Part shown: positions 48,701-56,624 of the stretch, in pieces | Position numbering within the stretch: the stretch's first letter is position 1 | Layout: the number at the start of each line of letters is the position of its first letter | Source of the DNA: Opisthorchis felineus | Taxonomy: Eukaryota; Platyhelminthes; Trematoda; Opisthorchiida; Opisthorchiidae | NCBI GenBank assembly: GCA_004794785.1 | Contig: SJOL01006433.1 | Location: forward strand, 616,341 to 680,340 | Direction: 5' to 3' | Length of the DNA stretch: 64,000 bases | The notes under the pieces: model-generated | Database searches by the model: none | Seen by the model: the letters and a program-made list of their open reading frames with translations, nothing else | Told to the model about the DNA's origin: nothing | Translations under genes and position numbers: made by a program

Positions 48701-51700
48701 TCGACGGATATTGGAGCTCAAGCGCCAAGTATGCCACTCTCTTCAAATTTGTTATCCTATTAGGTCGCGCGCTGTCACATCACTTGTAGGAGAAATAAGT
48801 GGGCTATCGTCAAGACCCAAGCTGGAGTACATACCTGGCTTGGCCAATGGATGCCACCTCCGTCCGAATGGCGCCACTGTTTCCAATGCTCAGTAGTTGT
48901 TTCATTTCTGCCCAAGGGCTATCTTCGATTCCTTTGAACTTCGCGCACAATGGCGATCTCTGTCTGACTGCTTTGTTCCAACTTATGTCATGACCCTAAT
49001 AACAATGTCCCATGGCCGACCAAGTGTTCGCGGTAGACTGCCGCTCCAAATCGCTATATCTATTGGTACCAGTCAAATTTCGCCTTTAAGTAACCTCAAG
49101 CCCCTCTCCCTAACTTTAGTTTTGATGTGTCGGCTTCCGACGCTGTGGGCTCAAACTTTCTACACGAAATTACGACACCACATTACATCTGAATTGCATT
49201 GTAATGCAATTCAACGAATTTCTGCAACACCTTCCTACATACACTTGTAATGGCTTCATGTTTTTTCCCATTGCTCAGCATTGGTGTCTTACGTATCCCC
49301 TCTTGCGAGACATGGAAAATACTTCAATCAACTATGGCCTTGCGAATGTCATCCTGCACTCTCCATAGCCGTCATAACTGATTTGTGTTTGATCATCTGG
49401 ACGCGTCTGGATTCACCTCTCGGTTACTGGCCTCTACTAGTCTGCAGAAGGTCATATGTGTCAGCTCAGTAAGCATTCAAAGGTATCTTGTGGATAGGTA
49501 GATATGAGTGACAGATCCGACATGGCAACAAACAAAATCGGTGTCACTGTGCGTGCCTGCGGTAACTCGCCTTTCTTCCCTGAGCAGGGTGGAAAGACCT
49601 GAACAAGTTTGCGATAAACTCATCAAATTCACGAAGTATCTTTTTTGACCGGTGGATTAGTTCTGATCACCATCTTTAGGTTTTTTTTAGATAAAGTTTG
49701 GGACTCCCCTTATTAACCATTGTGCTTCTGTGATCACTGTCACGAGTTTGCTCCAATGCTTGTCACCTTTTATCTGGGTGATAACTCCAAATTTCTTGCT
49801 ATGAGCGCCAGATAGCTGAGCAGTTAGGGTTGGAAACCATTGACCAGAAGGTCCGCGGTTCGTACGTAACCCTGGCTTTTCGCTTGTTCCGGTCTAGGCT
49901 TGGGCAACGTGGCAGTATTCTAGTCTTCATGTTTACTTGCGGTGTATCTATGCACCAAAAGGGTGCCACAGTCGAACAATTTTTAATATTAATCAGTTGT
50001 GAAAAGATACGCCTATGATAAAGTGCTTGCCATTGTTTTAAGATACACTACAGTCTACCATCGTCGCTCACTGCAGAACAATTTTTCCATTGCATTCCCT
50101 GCTTTATTTTCACTTTCTTGGTATCTGTCTCAAAACAACCTCCGTCTGTCACACCGGCTACACGCGTCATTTCGCAGCGATAACAGTGCGTGTATTTCGT
50201 CTACCGTTTTCTCACTCCACCACTATTGTTACTTCGACCGACGGCTGCAGTAGGATAGTAGTCATCACCTATTAGATGCTCAGAAATAGGAGGCGCGTCT
50301 TGTGGACGCATCAGGAGCGACAAATACTTTGTCATCCGGTTGAACACCATAGTACAGGTCCAGTTTTAACACAGGTATGTAGGCATTTTGACGGAAAATA
50401 ACTTTTTACTAGGGCTTTTTCAGCTGTCTTATTAGCAATTCTCGTTCATTTATTTTGTAATGGATAGACAAAGTAGGCAAATTTCGTTAGGATAACCGCG
50501 AAATTGACTTGCATTGTTTTGATGGCCGAGTCTGACACCTTGGACGGTGTCTTTCCAACATCCTTGTTCATGAAAATAGCAGCGCACTTCACGAACGAAA
50601 CAAAAACAAAAGCCACCAATGGGACATCGTAGCAGGTTATTGCCTACGGCACTGTCCGTTACCACATAGAGTTATCCTTTTGCAAATAGTCTTTTTACTT
50701 ATAAGAAATCCTCTTCCTCGCCTATCGCCACCTAGTTTGGAAAACGAGGAGAAACTGCTCTGTTCCGTAGCAAGTAACTGCCCAAACTAGGAACAGGATT
50801 GGGCTAATCGCGATTAATCCGGTTGCTGACCGATTTTAGCAGCATAAATAATTTTGTTGAAAAGAATATTTGTCTATAGCGTACTGGATTGTTGACTGCA
50901 TCATCTGTTTTTCTGTATCGGTCTGTATCTATAGTCAAAGGCACTTTTGTAAACTGATTTACTATCTGTTTCCCTTGCACAGCTTGTTCAACTGGAAACG
51001 GTTCGTCCATCCGACATATCAGCTGCCAGCGCCTTAAGTGATCCAGCCGATGGGAGTGGTTCACTGTACTCCAGAAACCAGACCAAGTTGGACAAGCGTC
51101 CGCGCACTCTTTTCGTGTCGGGTCTGGCTCTGGATGATGTTGAAGACTTTCAGAAGGCGCTCTCTGTAGGTTTTCTTACCCATGCAGCACTGACGTTCTG
51201 TATCGTACCCCGTTTGATTGCAAAATAAAGCCCTAAATTTATTGACTAATTTACCGGCGATTAAGCGCTGCTGTGGACGTTGATGCTTCTCTAATCGCAG
51301 CGGCGTTAACGATGCAAGGTACTCCTCAGCGTCATATGGCAGAAATTCTATCACGTTTAAGAAAGTGTGATGTGTCAGAACACGACGGAACTATCTTTTA
51401 CCCAAACTTGCCAACAAAAATTAACTTGGATTTAACCTTTTCAGTGTATTTCTTATATTGAGATCGACAACTACCTTTAGCTTGTACGGAACTCAAAACC
51501 CATTGAAATAAGGCATACGGTTCGTGCTTCCGTCCTCAATGTCATCTGCGTAACGTGTTGTGCGGTAGCCTAGTTCACCTGCTAACTCAAAGAGAAATCC
51601 ACGAGTACTGCCTCGGATTACTCGGTGATAAATGTTTCGGTGGTATTTTTTGCTCTGCTTTGACTTGCTTTCGGCCACTTAAGAATTATCAGGCAAAACA

Positions 51701-54700
51701 AACAAAAAATATGTGTGCCTTACTCCCCCAAGAAGACTGCTTTGAAAGGACAACGTTGGAAAGAAAACTAAGTCCCCCAAAGGTAGAGTTTTAATGGGGC
51801 CAACCCAAAGAGCACATCCAGAAGAGCACGACCTGTTCACCATGGTTTAGAGTTTCGTGACTTTGCCGGCGCAGACTGTGACACTATTTGGACGCTGCAG
51901 CAGAAGTGTTTTGATCTGACGGTTTCTTTTCAATAGTTATTCCTAGAGTTGTCCTGGGCTGTAGCAATACAAGACCGATTTTGAAGCGTATTTCGTGCTT
52001 TCATCCGATACCATGTCCTATTGGATGTGTTTCACATCCACTGGCATCGTCAAGACCCTCCTTCACCACGGTCCCAGTACACTGAATGTGTGGCAGCTGG
52101 TTGCAGAATTTTTGATCAAAGTCCACGAAAGCGACCCGTTCCTGGAGTTACCCAGTTCCGACCTTTGGATTCATCCAGCAAAACTCCCGGTCGTATTTCG
52201 ATGTTCAGAAAAGTGGAACGCTACCCGTTCAATGGCAACTATAAGCACGACTGGCTTCGTTTGCTTTTGTTATGTGTTTCCCAAGGAGCGCATTCAGTTG
52301 TTTATTCTGCAGTTGTGAGTCTAGACGCGAGTGCCGCTCAATGAATGTTGTTCCGAAGTAGAGGATAATTATACTAGGTCTCGGAGTTATCTTCTGATAG
52401 AGAGTAGTTTATCGATTGCGGGCGGCTACTACTACGTTCACTAGGCGTGGTCCAGCTGATGAAAGGATAGACAAACTCACATATTAGTTAATAATGACTC
52501 ACCTTGGTCGCCAACCAGCTTGGAATCGTTTGCCATTTACCCTCGTTAGTCCTCGGTGATACCACTATGTACTGAGCCCTAACAGCTTGTTATAACCAAC
52601 TGTTCCAGTTATAACCACTCCACTGTCGGAAAAGACTCCCTAACAAGGAACACAACAGCCTTATTGCGATCATGCGAGTGCAAGAATTACAAGGAGTATC
52701 GGAGTATTTAAAACGTACTTTTGACCTTGAATCCGGGCCATCCGATCGGCTTTGGGTGAACACCCATCATCATCACCCGTTGCTTTTATGACAGGCGCGA
52801 ACACTCATCGTCGACTGTTACTGAACTGACTGACTACTTGAACGTCCAATCGGCAGCTAGCTTTTCTGGGATTATTTTCAGGAATCTGGCCTTGACACTA
52901 TTTTTGGTCAGTTTCAGTACGGAATCTGGTACAATCCTTAGTTTCAGTTCCAACACGGTCTAAATGACACTAACCTTGCTTACAGCGTCAATTGTTATGC
53001 TTGATAAATACGCGCATGTTCCGTCCGGTAACACCATTTTAACGTATATGGTTTGACCAAAGGTGAACATTAGCTTTATTTTTCACAGATAATGACGTTT
53101 GATCGTCCTCTTTGGTCACCAAAGGTTTAATCACATTTGCAAGTTGATGATCATCCGTTTCGCTGGGAGTTGTTTGGTCCACTAATGAGGGTCGATCCAG
53201 TGTAATGTACAACAAGTCTAGGTTTTCTTTGACAAGTCCACTCCTCACTGTCGCCACTGCTCCTTCTGTCCATTTCTTAGTGGTCTGAAGTAGGCATGAC
53301 GTGGAGAACGTAAATGGTCCATTCTGGTCTGATTTGTGTATTGACCGAACTAATACTTGGGCGAAATGGCTCAGTGGTTAGGGTTAGGGCTACTAGGCAA
53401 CGAAAGGGTGTTACATCTGAGCGATTATCTTTGAGGGTTAGATGGCTCAGTGGTTAGAGGACGAATTTACTGACTGGGTAGGTCCGTGGTTCGAACCCGG
53501 CTTCTGCATCTCGACTTCTTTCTAGGCTTGGGCAGCTTGGCAGTATCCCAGCCCTCGTGCTTCCTCCGGCTGGCATGGCAGCTAGGCACCAAAAGGGAGC
53601 TGCAGCTGAGCGATTTTCTTACTTGACGATAGCGGCATCCTTGTCCGGAACAATCATAATGCTACTTTTGCTATCGAGATGTATTGATGTATGTAGGCCC
53701 GTACACCGATACACCACTAAATTGGTACGTACTGATGATATCAACTCGGTTGATAACTAAAAGTTTGCAACCAGCTTATCCAGCTCAGCGGACAGAATAA
53801 GTCATAAGGCGCCGTAGTTTTGGTCCGCTTGATGTACATGTGACCATCCGTTCCCCCACTTCATTTTGAATGCGCCTCTAAACCCGTGATTGTAATCTCA
53901 GTAGCTACAGCTTAAAGGTTGCGACGGGCGTTAAGGCGTTGTTCTAATAGGCTCCGTTCTTCTGCTCAACCCACTATCATTTGTATAGTCATGCGCAATA
54001 CTTTGGTCAGTATCTAGAGTGACCTCTACTCTTCAAATCCATCATGCTGCTGATTAATCAGTTCTCTTTGACACGTTGCAGGCTCCCTTCCTTCAGGATT
54101 TGAGGAGTGTTCATTGTGGATGGTCTCTAATGGCATAGCTGCAAGTACTCTGCTTCTTTCTAGTGTAGGTTAACTCAGCCTCACAGGATCATATCAAAAA
54201 TGTGACTTTTGCACTTCTTTATTGGTTTCGAGTTTTTCTATATCGGTCCCTTTTTAAAGAGCACATCCAGTAAGTCAACTGAACTCGTTTTCCCATCATC
54301 GCCATGGGCAAAATGTTGACAGTAATGCTTCAGGAGCATGAACAGATCGGGTGCGTTCTGGAAAATGCGCTCGCGTAGTTCTTCGTTCGTTTCTGAAATC
54401 TGTCTGCGTTGCTCAGTTTGTTGTGACCAAATTTTCTGAAACGAATTGAATTCAGTTGTCTTCACGCAGTCAATAGCATCGATTGTTGCTGCAACACTGT
54501 CATTACGCTCAGGTTGGCCCACCATTTTGTTGATAATTTGATAATTGAGAATTTTCAATTGAGATTCCGTCTTGTGACTAAGACCACTGTATTTTGAATT
54601 CCTGTATCACGTTTGGAACTCATGTTACCTCTTTAGGCTCATGGCCCTCATCTTCATTCTGAGCTGGTGCTTTTGTACTAACGGTGGCACGGACGTTCTC

Positions 54701-55921
54701 ATGCTGATGGCTGCAGGTTTCCCCAACTTGAATGACTGGCACTAAATGTACGCTCATGACGGTCATAACTCAGTATTCTACTCTTTCTCACTTGACCAGA
54801 AGTCAATGTCGGAATAAGTTTGAAGTCGCACTTGTTCACCTCAACTACAATGACCCCACACACACACATACACACCAAGAGTGAGCCTTTATGAAGAAAA
54901 TGGAACTATTCCTTTCTGCATTTTCGTAACACATCCTCCGAAGAGAGCACGGACCAAAATGATTTTGATTTCAGTCACGTCCAGCAATAATCTAGCCCAG
55001 TCGTCTTATTTCTTCTGACCGAATTTTCTTAATCACATCCTAATTAGCTAGTAACTTCTTCACATGAAGTCGTTTATAGAATTGCTATGAAAAGAGAACG
55101 AGTGGATCATTGTGCAATTATGTGCCTTCCCGTCCAGGAGAAGCATGTGCAATCGCACCAGTCAATGAGCTGACAGCGTGGTAGCTCCAACCAGCCAGCG
55201 TAGCGGGAGACAAGTTGACGTGTCACTTGATCCATGTTGTTGACTGATTTACGTGCTCCTTAAGTTGACGGGTCTGTTTTTTGCTCGGTTAGTCTAAGCT
55301 CTAGCGCCTGTAAGTTTAACGCCACAAAATCGATAATTATTTGCATACGTCTTTACTAGTACTTAAATTATAGGTGAATTGTGAAACAGTCTACAATATC
55401 TCTGTGGATTCCAGGTAATTTTCTCACTCCCAGATGTTTTGTTCGAATTTTATCAGTTGATATGTATTGCTTAAAATGGTCCTCCTGTTAGCATTAGACT
55501 CCCTTACCGTTTGCGAAGAATCCTACTTGGAGTAAATCCCCCACGAAGTTATGGCATCGGAGTACCGTTTTTTCGGGATCGAGAGTAATCCGTGCGGTGT
55601 AACTTGTTTTTGGCCATCTCTTTGAGGTATGGTGGCCTACCTGCATTTTCCCTTCAGCTTGCGTTAGCCTTACGCCATTGTCATCTGTTTTCTTCCTCGT
55701 TACAGCTGAATTATCTGTACACCCAACAAGTTGTAAAACACAACTACTCGTCTGCTGAGCAACCCGTTCTGGAAGTGACGTTTTGCACACGGGATTTCGC
55801 CGAACGTGCAATGCGTCAGTTTCATCAGTTTCGTGGTCGTTCGGTCCACATGAGCTTTGCACCGCCTCCAGCCGAGGGACCTGCCGCGACGACGAGCTCG
55901 GAAAGTGTCACTTCATCTGTG
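30174..55921 (+). CDS. RBM26/27-like: RBM26/RBM27-like RNA-binding protein gene (nine exons visible, both ends incomplete)
   Basis: Exons: 30174-30757, 37918-38487, 39701-40467, 41914-42354, 44441-44575, 44982-45332, 48624-48728, 50983-51165, 55706-55921; about 1117 codons joined in frame. Domains in order: PWI-like N terminus (YVIALIKKDKPEKELKEICI), Ser/Arg-rich linker, CCCH finger C-x8-C-x5-C-x3-H (CRNFDDRGFCAFGSHCPFDH), first RRM (CVLYITHIPWRLNDDFKLRE, FSRFGTLV, DAALVEF, LSNRFIRL), TLKERLGQRP, coiled coil, second RRM (RPRTLFVSGLALDDVEDF, LEVTFCTRDFAERAMRQF, FRGRSVHMSFAPP). This order is that of metazoan RBM26/RBM27, nuclear proteins that in human associate with the PAXT/exosome RNA-decay machinery. 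The first exon begins with the third base of a codon, so a short upstream exon with the start Met is missing. The family's acidic SRSWRR-type C terminus was also not found. Confidence 0.88.
30758..33029. other. Intron sequence, RBM26/27-like gene
   Basis: First part of a 7.2-kb intron. A CAATAAAGCTGTTGAGTTCC stretch at about 31695 followed by ATTGGCGACTC at 31776 resembles an LTR end and primer-binding region, but no matching partner LTR was found. No exon was recognised. Confidence 0.35.
33030..34460 (-). mobile_element. Ty3/gypsy-type gag and protease remnant in an intron
   Basis: On the minus strand a gag-like string (LRDSGFAMAKTLVRIFGEQS, then a stop, KITKEAENFTTHASVVNSER, LIVADLQLPQDVDIRSRHFR) lies at about 33830-33500. 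Further downstream at about 33205-33030 is a retropepsin-like segment (LKVCINGTPATLQLARVSEL, then ISKRTWNVIG). The expected active-site LDTAS reads LARVS, so the catalytic Asp is gone. The 276-codon plus-strand frame at 33627-34457 is the antisense of this region and is not a gene. LTRs were not delimited. Confidence 0.7.
34461..35509. other. Intron sequence, no feature recognised
   Basis: AT-richer intron sequence with short frames only. The plus frame at 34683-34907 (74 codons) shows no domain. Confidence 0.4.
35510..36640 (+). mobile_element. Non-LTR retrotransposon copy lacking most of RT, interrupted by a SINE
   Basis: A linker region (about 35700-35960: KDRELWWTSKAREMQKAFAT, GSLIHSQKRRLERWAEHFEE) is followed after a frameshift by the start of RT (ISVLKRGKAPRPDGLYPALF, then a stop, then VIPIFKKGTRTLRENHRGIS). 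The copy then jumps to the 3' tail at about 36490-36640, which ends in GATGATGATGAGG. A SINE occupies 36283-36479 inside it. Confidence 0.8.
36273..36489 (+). mobile_element. tRNA-derived SINE with 10-bp target duplication
   Basis: The body from 36283 (GGGGGCGAGGTGGCTCAGTGG) runs to GCTACAGCTGAACG plus a T-rich tail ending at 36479. The direct repeat CACTGACAGT lies at 36273-36282 and 36480-36489. The B box has a change (GGTTAGAACC). It is nested in a non-LTR copy, so it inserted later than that copy. Confidence 0.9.
36781..36960 (+). mobile_element. tRNA-derived SINE, full length
   Basis: GGACGAGATGGTTCAGTGG start, B box GTTCGAACCC, TAGGCTTGGGCAACCTGGTA, and end GTTACAGCTAAACGATT. No clear flanking repeat was seen, which suggests greater age than the copy at 36283. 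Confidence 0.85.
36961..37917. other. Intron sequence, no feature recognised
   Basis: Overlapping plus frames at 37182-37484 (100 and 72 codons) show no domain. The stretch ends in the acceptor CGTGCAG at 37917. Confidence 0.4.
37918..38487 (+). CDS. RBM26/27-like: RBM26/27-like exon with CCCH zinc finger
   Basis: Joining to the previous exon restores a Gly codon (G plus GC). Encodes an Arg-rich region, then the CCCH finger with Cys/His spacing 8-5-3 followed by DHGPEALVLP, then a Gln/Ser-rich tail. The donor is chosen as GTGGGT at 38488, which pairs in phase with the strong acceptor at 39700. The alternative donor GTGACT at 38501 would need the weaker acceptor at 39719. Confidence 0.85.
38488..39700. 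other. Intron sequence, 1.2 kb
   Basis: No repeat recognised. It ends in a good pyrimidine tract and acceptor (CCTTTTTCTCTCACTCTACTTAG). Confidence 0.5.
39701..40467 (+). CDS. RBM26/27-like: RBM26/27-like exon with first RRM
   Basis: 255 codons after a shared codon. A Pro/Ala/Ser-rich linker (MSVPPPTADGYAWNVAGFDL) leads to the RRM with RNP2-like LYITHI and RNP1-like DAALVEF, closing NRFIRLSTM. The donor GTAGGT at 40468 leaves in phase 0. Confidence 0.88.
40468..41913. other. Intron sequence, 1.4 kb
   Basis: No repeat or gene recognised. The plus frame at 41263-41535 (90 codons) has no motif. Confidence 0.45.
41914..42354 (+). CDS. RBM26/27-like: RBM26/27-like exon, linker with KERLG motif
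   Basis: 147 codons, phase 0 at both ends, between TGTAG and GTGAGA. Contains TLKERLGQRP, corresponding to the VKHRLG-type motif after the first RRM in vertebrate RBM26, and an acidic stretch (GEEEVEDQ). The rest is poorly conserved. Confidence 0.75.
42405..42695 (+). mobile_element. Degraded SINE, split by an insertion
   Basis: CAAGGCGCTAACCACCGAGC and GGCCTTTTGACTCC resemble the tRNA half. After about 120 unrelated bases, GTTTTGGGCAACCTACCAAT and AAGGGTGCTCGAGCTAAACA match the 3' half. Confidence 0.5.
42947..43030 (-). mobile_element. Degraded SINE 3' half, minus strand
   Basis: CAGTTAGGCACCCCTTCGAT and GCTATGCC follow the reverse SINE consensus, then homology fades near 43030. Confidence 0.4.
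44441..44575 (+). CDS. RBM26/27-like: RBM26/27-like coiled-coil exon A
   Basis: 45 codons, phase 0 at both ends (CACAG acceptor, GTTGGT donor). Encodes a basic helix (LWERQKALALKQRAELMKQL) equivalent to the EVLKKKQEAMKLQQ region of vertebrate RBM26. Confidence 0.85.
44982..45332 (+). CDS. RBM26/27-like: RBM26/27-like coiled-coil exon B
   Basis: 117 codons, phase 0 at both ends, between AATACAG and GTATGT. Long charged helices (TKQTLLEAQRACILRLRNQL and EAKRIQTDLATALANEKKVL) predict a coiled coil. The intron separating it from the previous exon is the shortest visible in this gene, 406 bases. Confidence 0.85.
45333..46429. other. Intron sequence upstream of a retroelement
   Basis: No exon or repeat recognised. 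Frames at 45868-46202 on the minus strand show no domain. Confidence 0.4.
46430..48075 (+). mobile_element. Non-LTR retrotransposon RT region, heavily degraded, in an intron
   Basis: Recognisable pieces in order: HHRVTGPNGPPRALSKDDGE (start of RT), FDHIFTLRQLLGLRHAYHQV, VVFLNSKGTFDSMDRLALSM, then loss of the YADD box, SPSKYKVLLQDF, and a tail near 48000-48070 (TTTTCGGTGAATGAGACTGT) related to the 3' end at 36560. Many stops. One of the oldest copies in the window, judging by its decay. Confidence 0.7.
48076..48623. other. Intron sequence
   Basis: No feature recognised. It ends with acceptor TTGTTTTCCAG at 48623. Confidence 0.5.
48624..48728 (+). CDS. RBM26/27-like: RBM26/27-like coiled-coil exon C
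   Basis: 35 codons, phase 0 at both ends. Encodes TLKLVEEDMAVLKAKGEPVS then DQRRRILELKRQ, matching the helix that precedes the second RRM in RBM26/27. Confidence 0.85.
48729..49804. other. Intron sequence
   Basis: The plus frame at 48897-49250 (117 codons) has no domain or splice support. Nothing else recognised. Confidence 0.4.
49805..49984 (+). mobile_element. tRNA-derived SINE, diverged, in an intron
   Basis: GCCAGATAGCTGAGCAGTTA start, GAAGGTCCGCGGTTCGTACG (B box damaged), GTCTAGGCTTGGGCAACGTG, and AGGGTGCCACAGTCGAACAA end followed by T-rich sequence. Confidence 0.8.
49985..50982. other. Intron sequence
   Basis: Pyrimidine-rich in parts, with no repeat or gene recognised. It ends with acceptor TTGCACAG at 50982. 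Confidence 0.5.
50983..51165 (+). CDS. RBM26/27-like: RBM26/27-like exon, first part of second RRM
   Basis: 61 codons, phase 0 at both ends. Encodes a linker then DKRPRTLFVSGLALDDVEDF and QKALS, the first strand and first helix of RRM2. Donor GTAGGT at 51166. Confidence 0.88.
51166..53038. other. Intron sequence with two overlapping open frames
   Basis: Two plus frames at 51995-52344 are open over the same 300 bases (see findings). No repeat family was identified. Confidence 0.35.
53039..53257 (-). CDS. Unrecognised minus-strand frame in an intron
   Basis: 72 codons from an ATG (NLDLLYITLDRPSLVDQTTP then ETDDHQLANVIKPLVTKEDD). The composition looks coding and hydrophilic. It is on the same strand as the frame at 54238-54558, with SINEs between them. 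No splice partner or family recognised. Confidence 0.2.
   Translation of the reverse strand: MATVRSGLVKENLDLLYITLDRPSLVDQTTPSETDDHQLANVIKPLVTKEDDQTSLSVKNKANVHLWSNHIR
53359..53425 (+). mobile_element. tRNA-derived SINE with a large internal deletion
   Basis: CTTGGGCGAAATGGCTCAGTGGTTAG (A-box end) is joined directly to ACTAGGCAACGAAAGGGTGTTACATCTGAGCGATT (3' end). About 110 internal bases, including the B box, are absent. It lies just 5' of a fuller copy in the same orientation. Confidence 0.75.
53433..53616 (+). mobile_element. tRNA-derived SINE, full length
   Basis: GAGGGTTAGATGGCTCAGTGG start, intact B box GGTTCGAACCC, TCTAGGCTTGGGCAGCTTGG, end GCTGCAGCTGAGCGATTTT. Confidence 0.88.
53617..54237. 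other. Intron sequence
   Basis: No feature recognised. Confidence 0.45.
54238..54558 (-). CDS. Possible nested small gene on the opposite strand
   Basis: A 106-codon frame; a more likely start is the ATG in ACAAAATGGTGGG at about 54525, giving about 95 residues. The string is coding-like, with helical charged segments (FQKIWSQQTEQRRQISETNE, ELRERIFQNAPDLFMLLKHY, DGKTSSVDLLDVLF). It sits inside the last visible intron of the RBM26/27-like gene, in antisense. It could be a nested gene, a retrocopy of a small gene or a chance frame. I do not recognise the family. Confidence 0.35.
   Translation of the reverse strand: MKILNYQIINKMVGQPERNDSVAATIDAIDCVKTTEFNSFQKIWSQQTEQRRQISETNEELRERIFQNAPDLFMLLKHYCQHFAHGDDGKTSSVDLLDVLFKKGPI
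54559..55705. other. Intron sequence
   Basis: A short CACACACACACATACACACC run at about 54855. Nothing else recognised. It ends with acceptor TTCCTCGTTACAG at 55705. Confidence 0.5.
55706..55921 (+). CDS. RBM26/27-like: RBM26/27-like exon, second part of second RRM
   Basis: 72 codons in phase 0. Encodes VLEVTFCTRDFAERAMRQFH and QFRGRSVHMSFAPPP, the later strands and helix of RRM2, then a Ser/Thr-rich tail. Donor GTAGGT at 55922. Joined directly to exon 50983-51165 it aligns to vertebrate RRM2 without a gap. Confidence 0.88.
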
Positions 55922-56624
55922 GTAGGTTTTCGCCCATTTGCTTATTGCGGTAAAACGCCTCAATAAGGGCAGTTCATCGGGAGGACCCAAATGTCTATAG
56001 ATGTGAGGTCTTCCTTTACGTTTTTTTATATGCATCCAAGTGTGCAATAGCAATCAGTGCATTTTTCCAAAATCCACGTGATGTATTAAAAAACGTACTC
56101 ATTGATCTTTTTCAAGTAATTACTCGAGGGTGTTTCTTTCCTAACAACATTCGACCAGTTGTTAGCCAACTGCGTTTTGGTTGCATCATGTTCAGAGACG
56201 AATTCGCCATGTAGTCATGTTCCTTCGGAAAGCGTGATTGCTTCAGTGTGTTGGAACGGAAGCCAAGTTAGCTGCAGTCATCCTTTCCAGCAACCTGTTC
56301 TGTCAGCGGCTGTTTGGTTGTGCTCACCGCATAAGATTGACCTCGTGTTGGCTGACTTCTCAGATTGACCTCGGTTAGCTGATTTCTCAGCTTTTGGTGG
56401 CTGAGCTGCCTCACTTATGAAAATGTGAATGATCCCATTCTGGTTAATCCACCCATTGCGCATCTGAGATTTGGTTAGTCGTAACTGCTTCGCAAATTCC
56501 TACTTGACTGTCCACTACTTTTTGTTCTAAAAATTTTAAACTTGTCATCTAAAAGGGGAAAGGTCACCGTTCGCGTTTGATTTCCTTGAATCCTCTGCCC
56601 ATGCGATGACGGACTGAGTTGACA
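55922..56624. other. Intron or downstream sequence
   Basis: The plus frame at 56159-56368 (69 codons) has no motif. No C-terminal RBM26/27-like exon recognised. Confidence 0.4.

Noticed and set aside
51995..52318. Extra exon between the two halves of RRM2
   Set aside because: Direct joining of 51165 to 55706 reproduces the RRM without a gap, so inserting this frame would break the fold.
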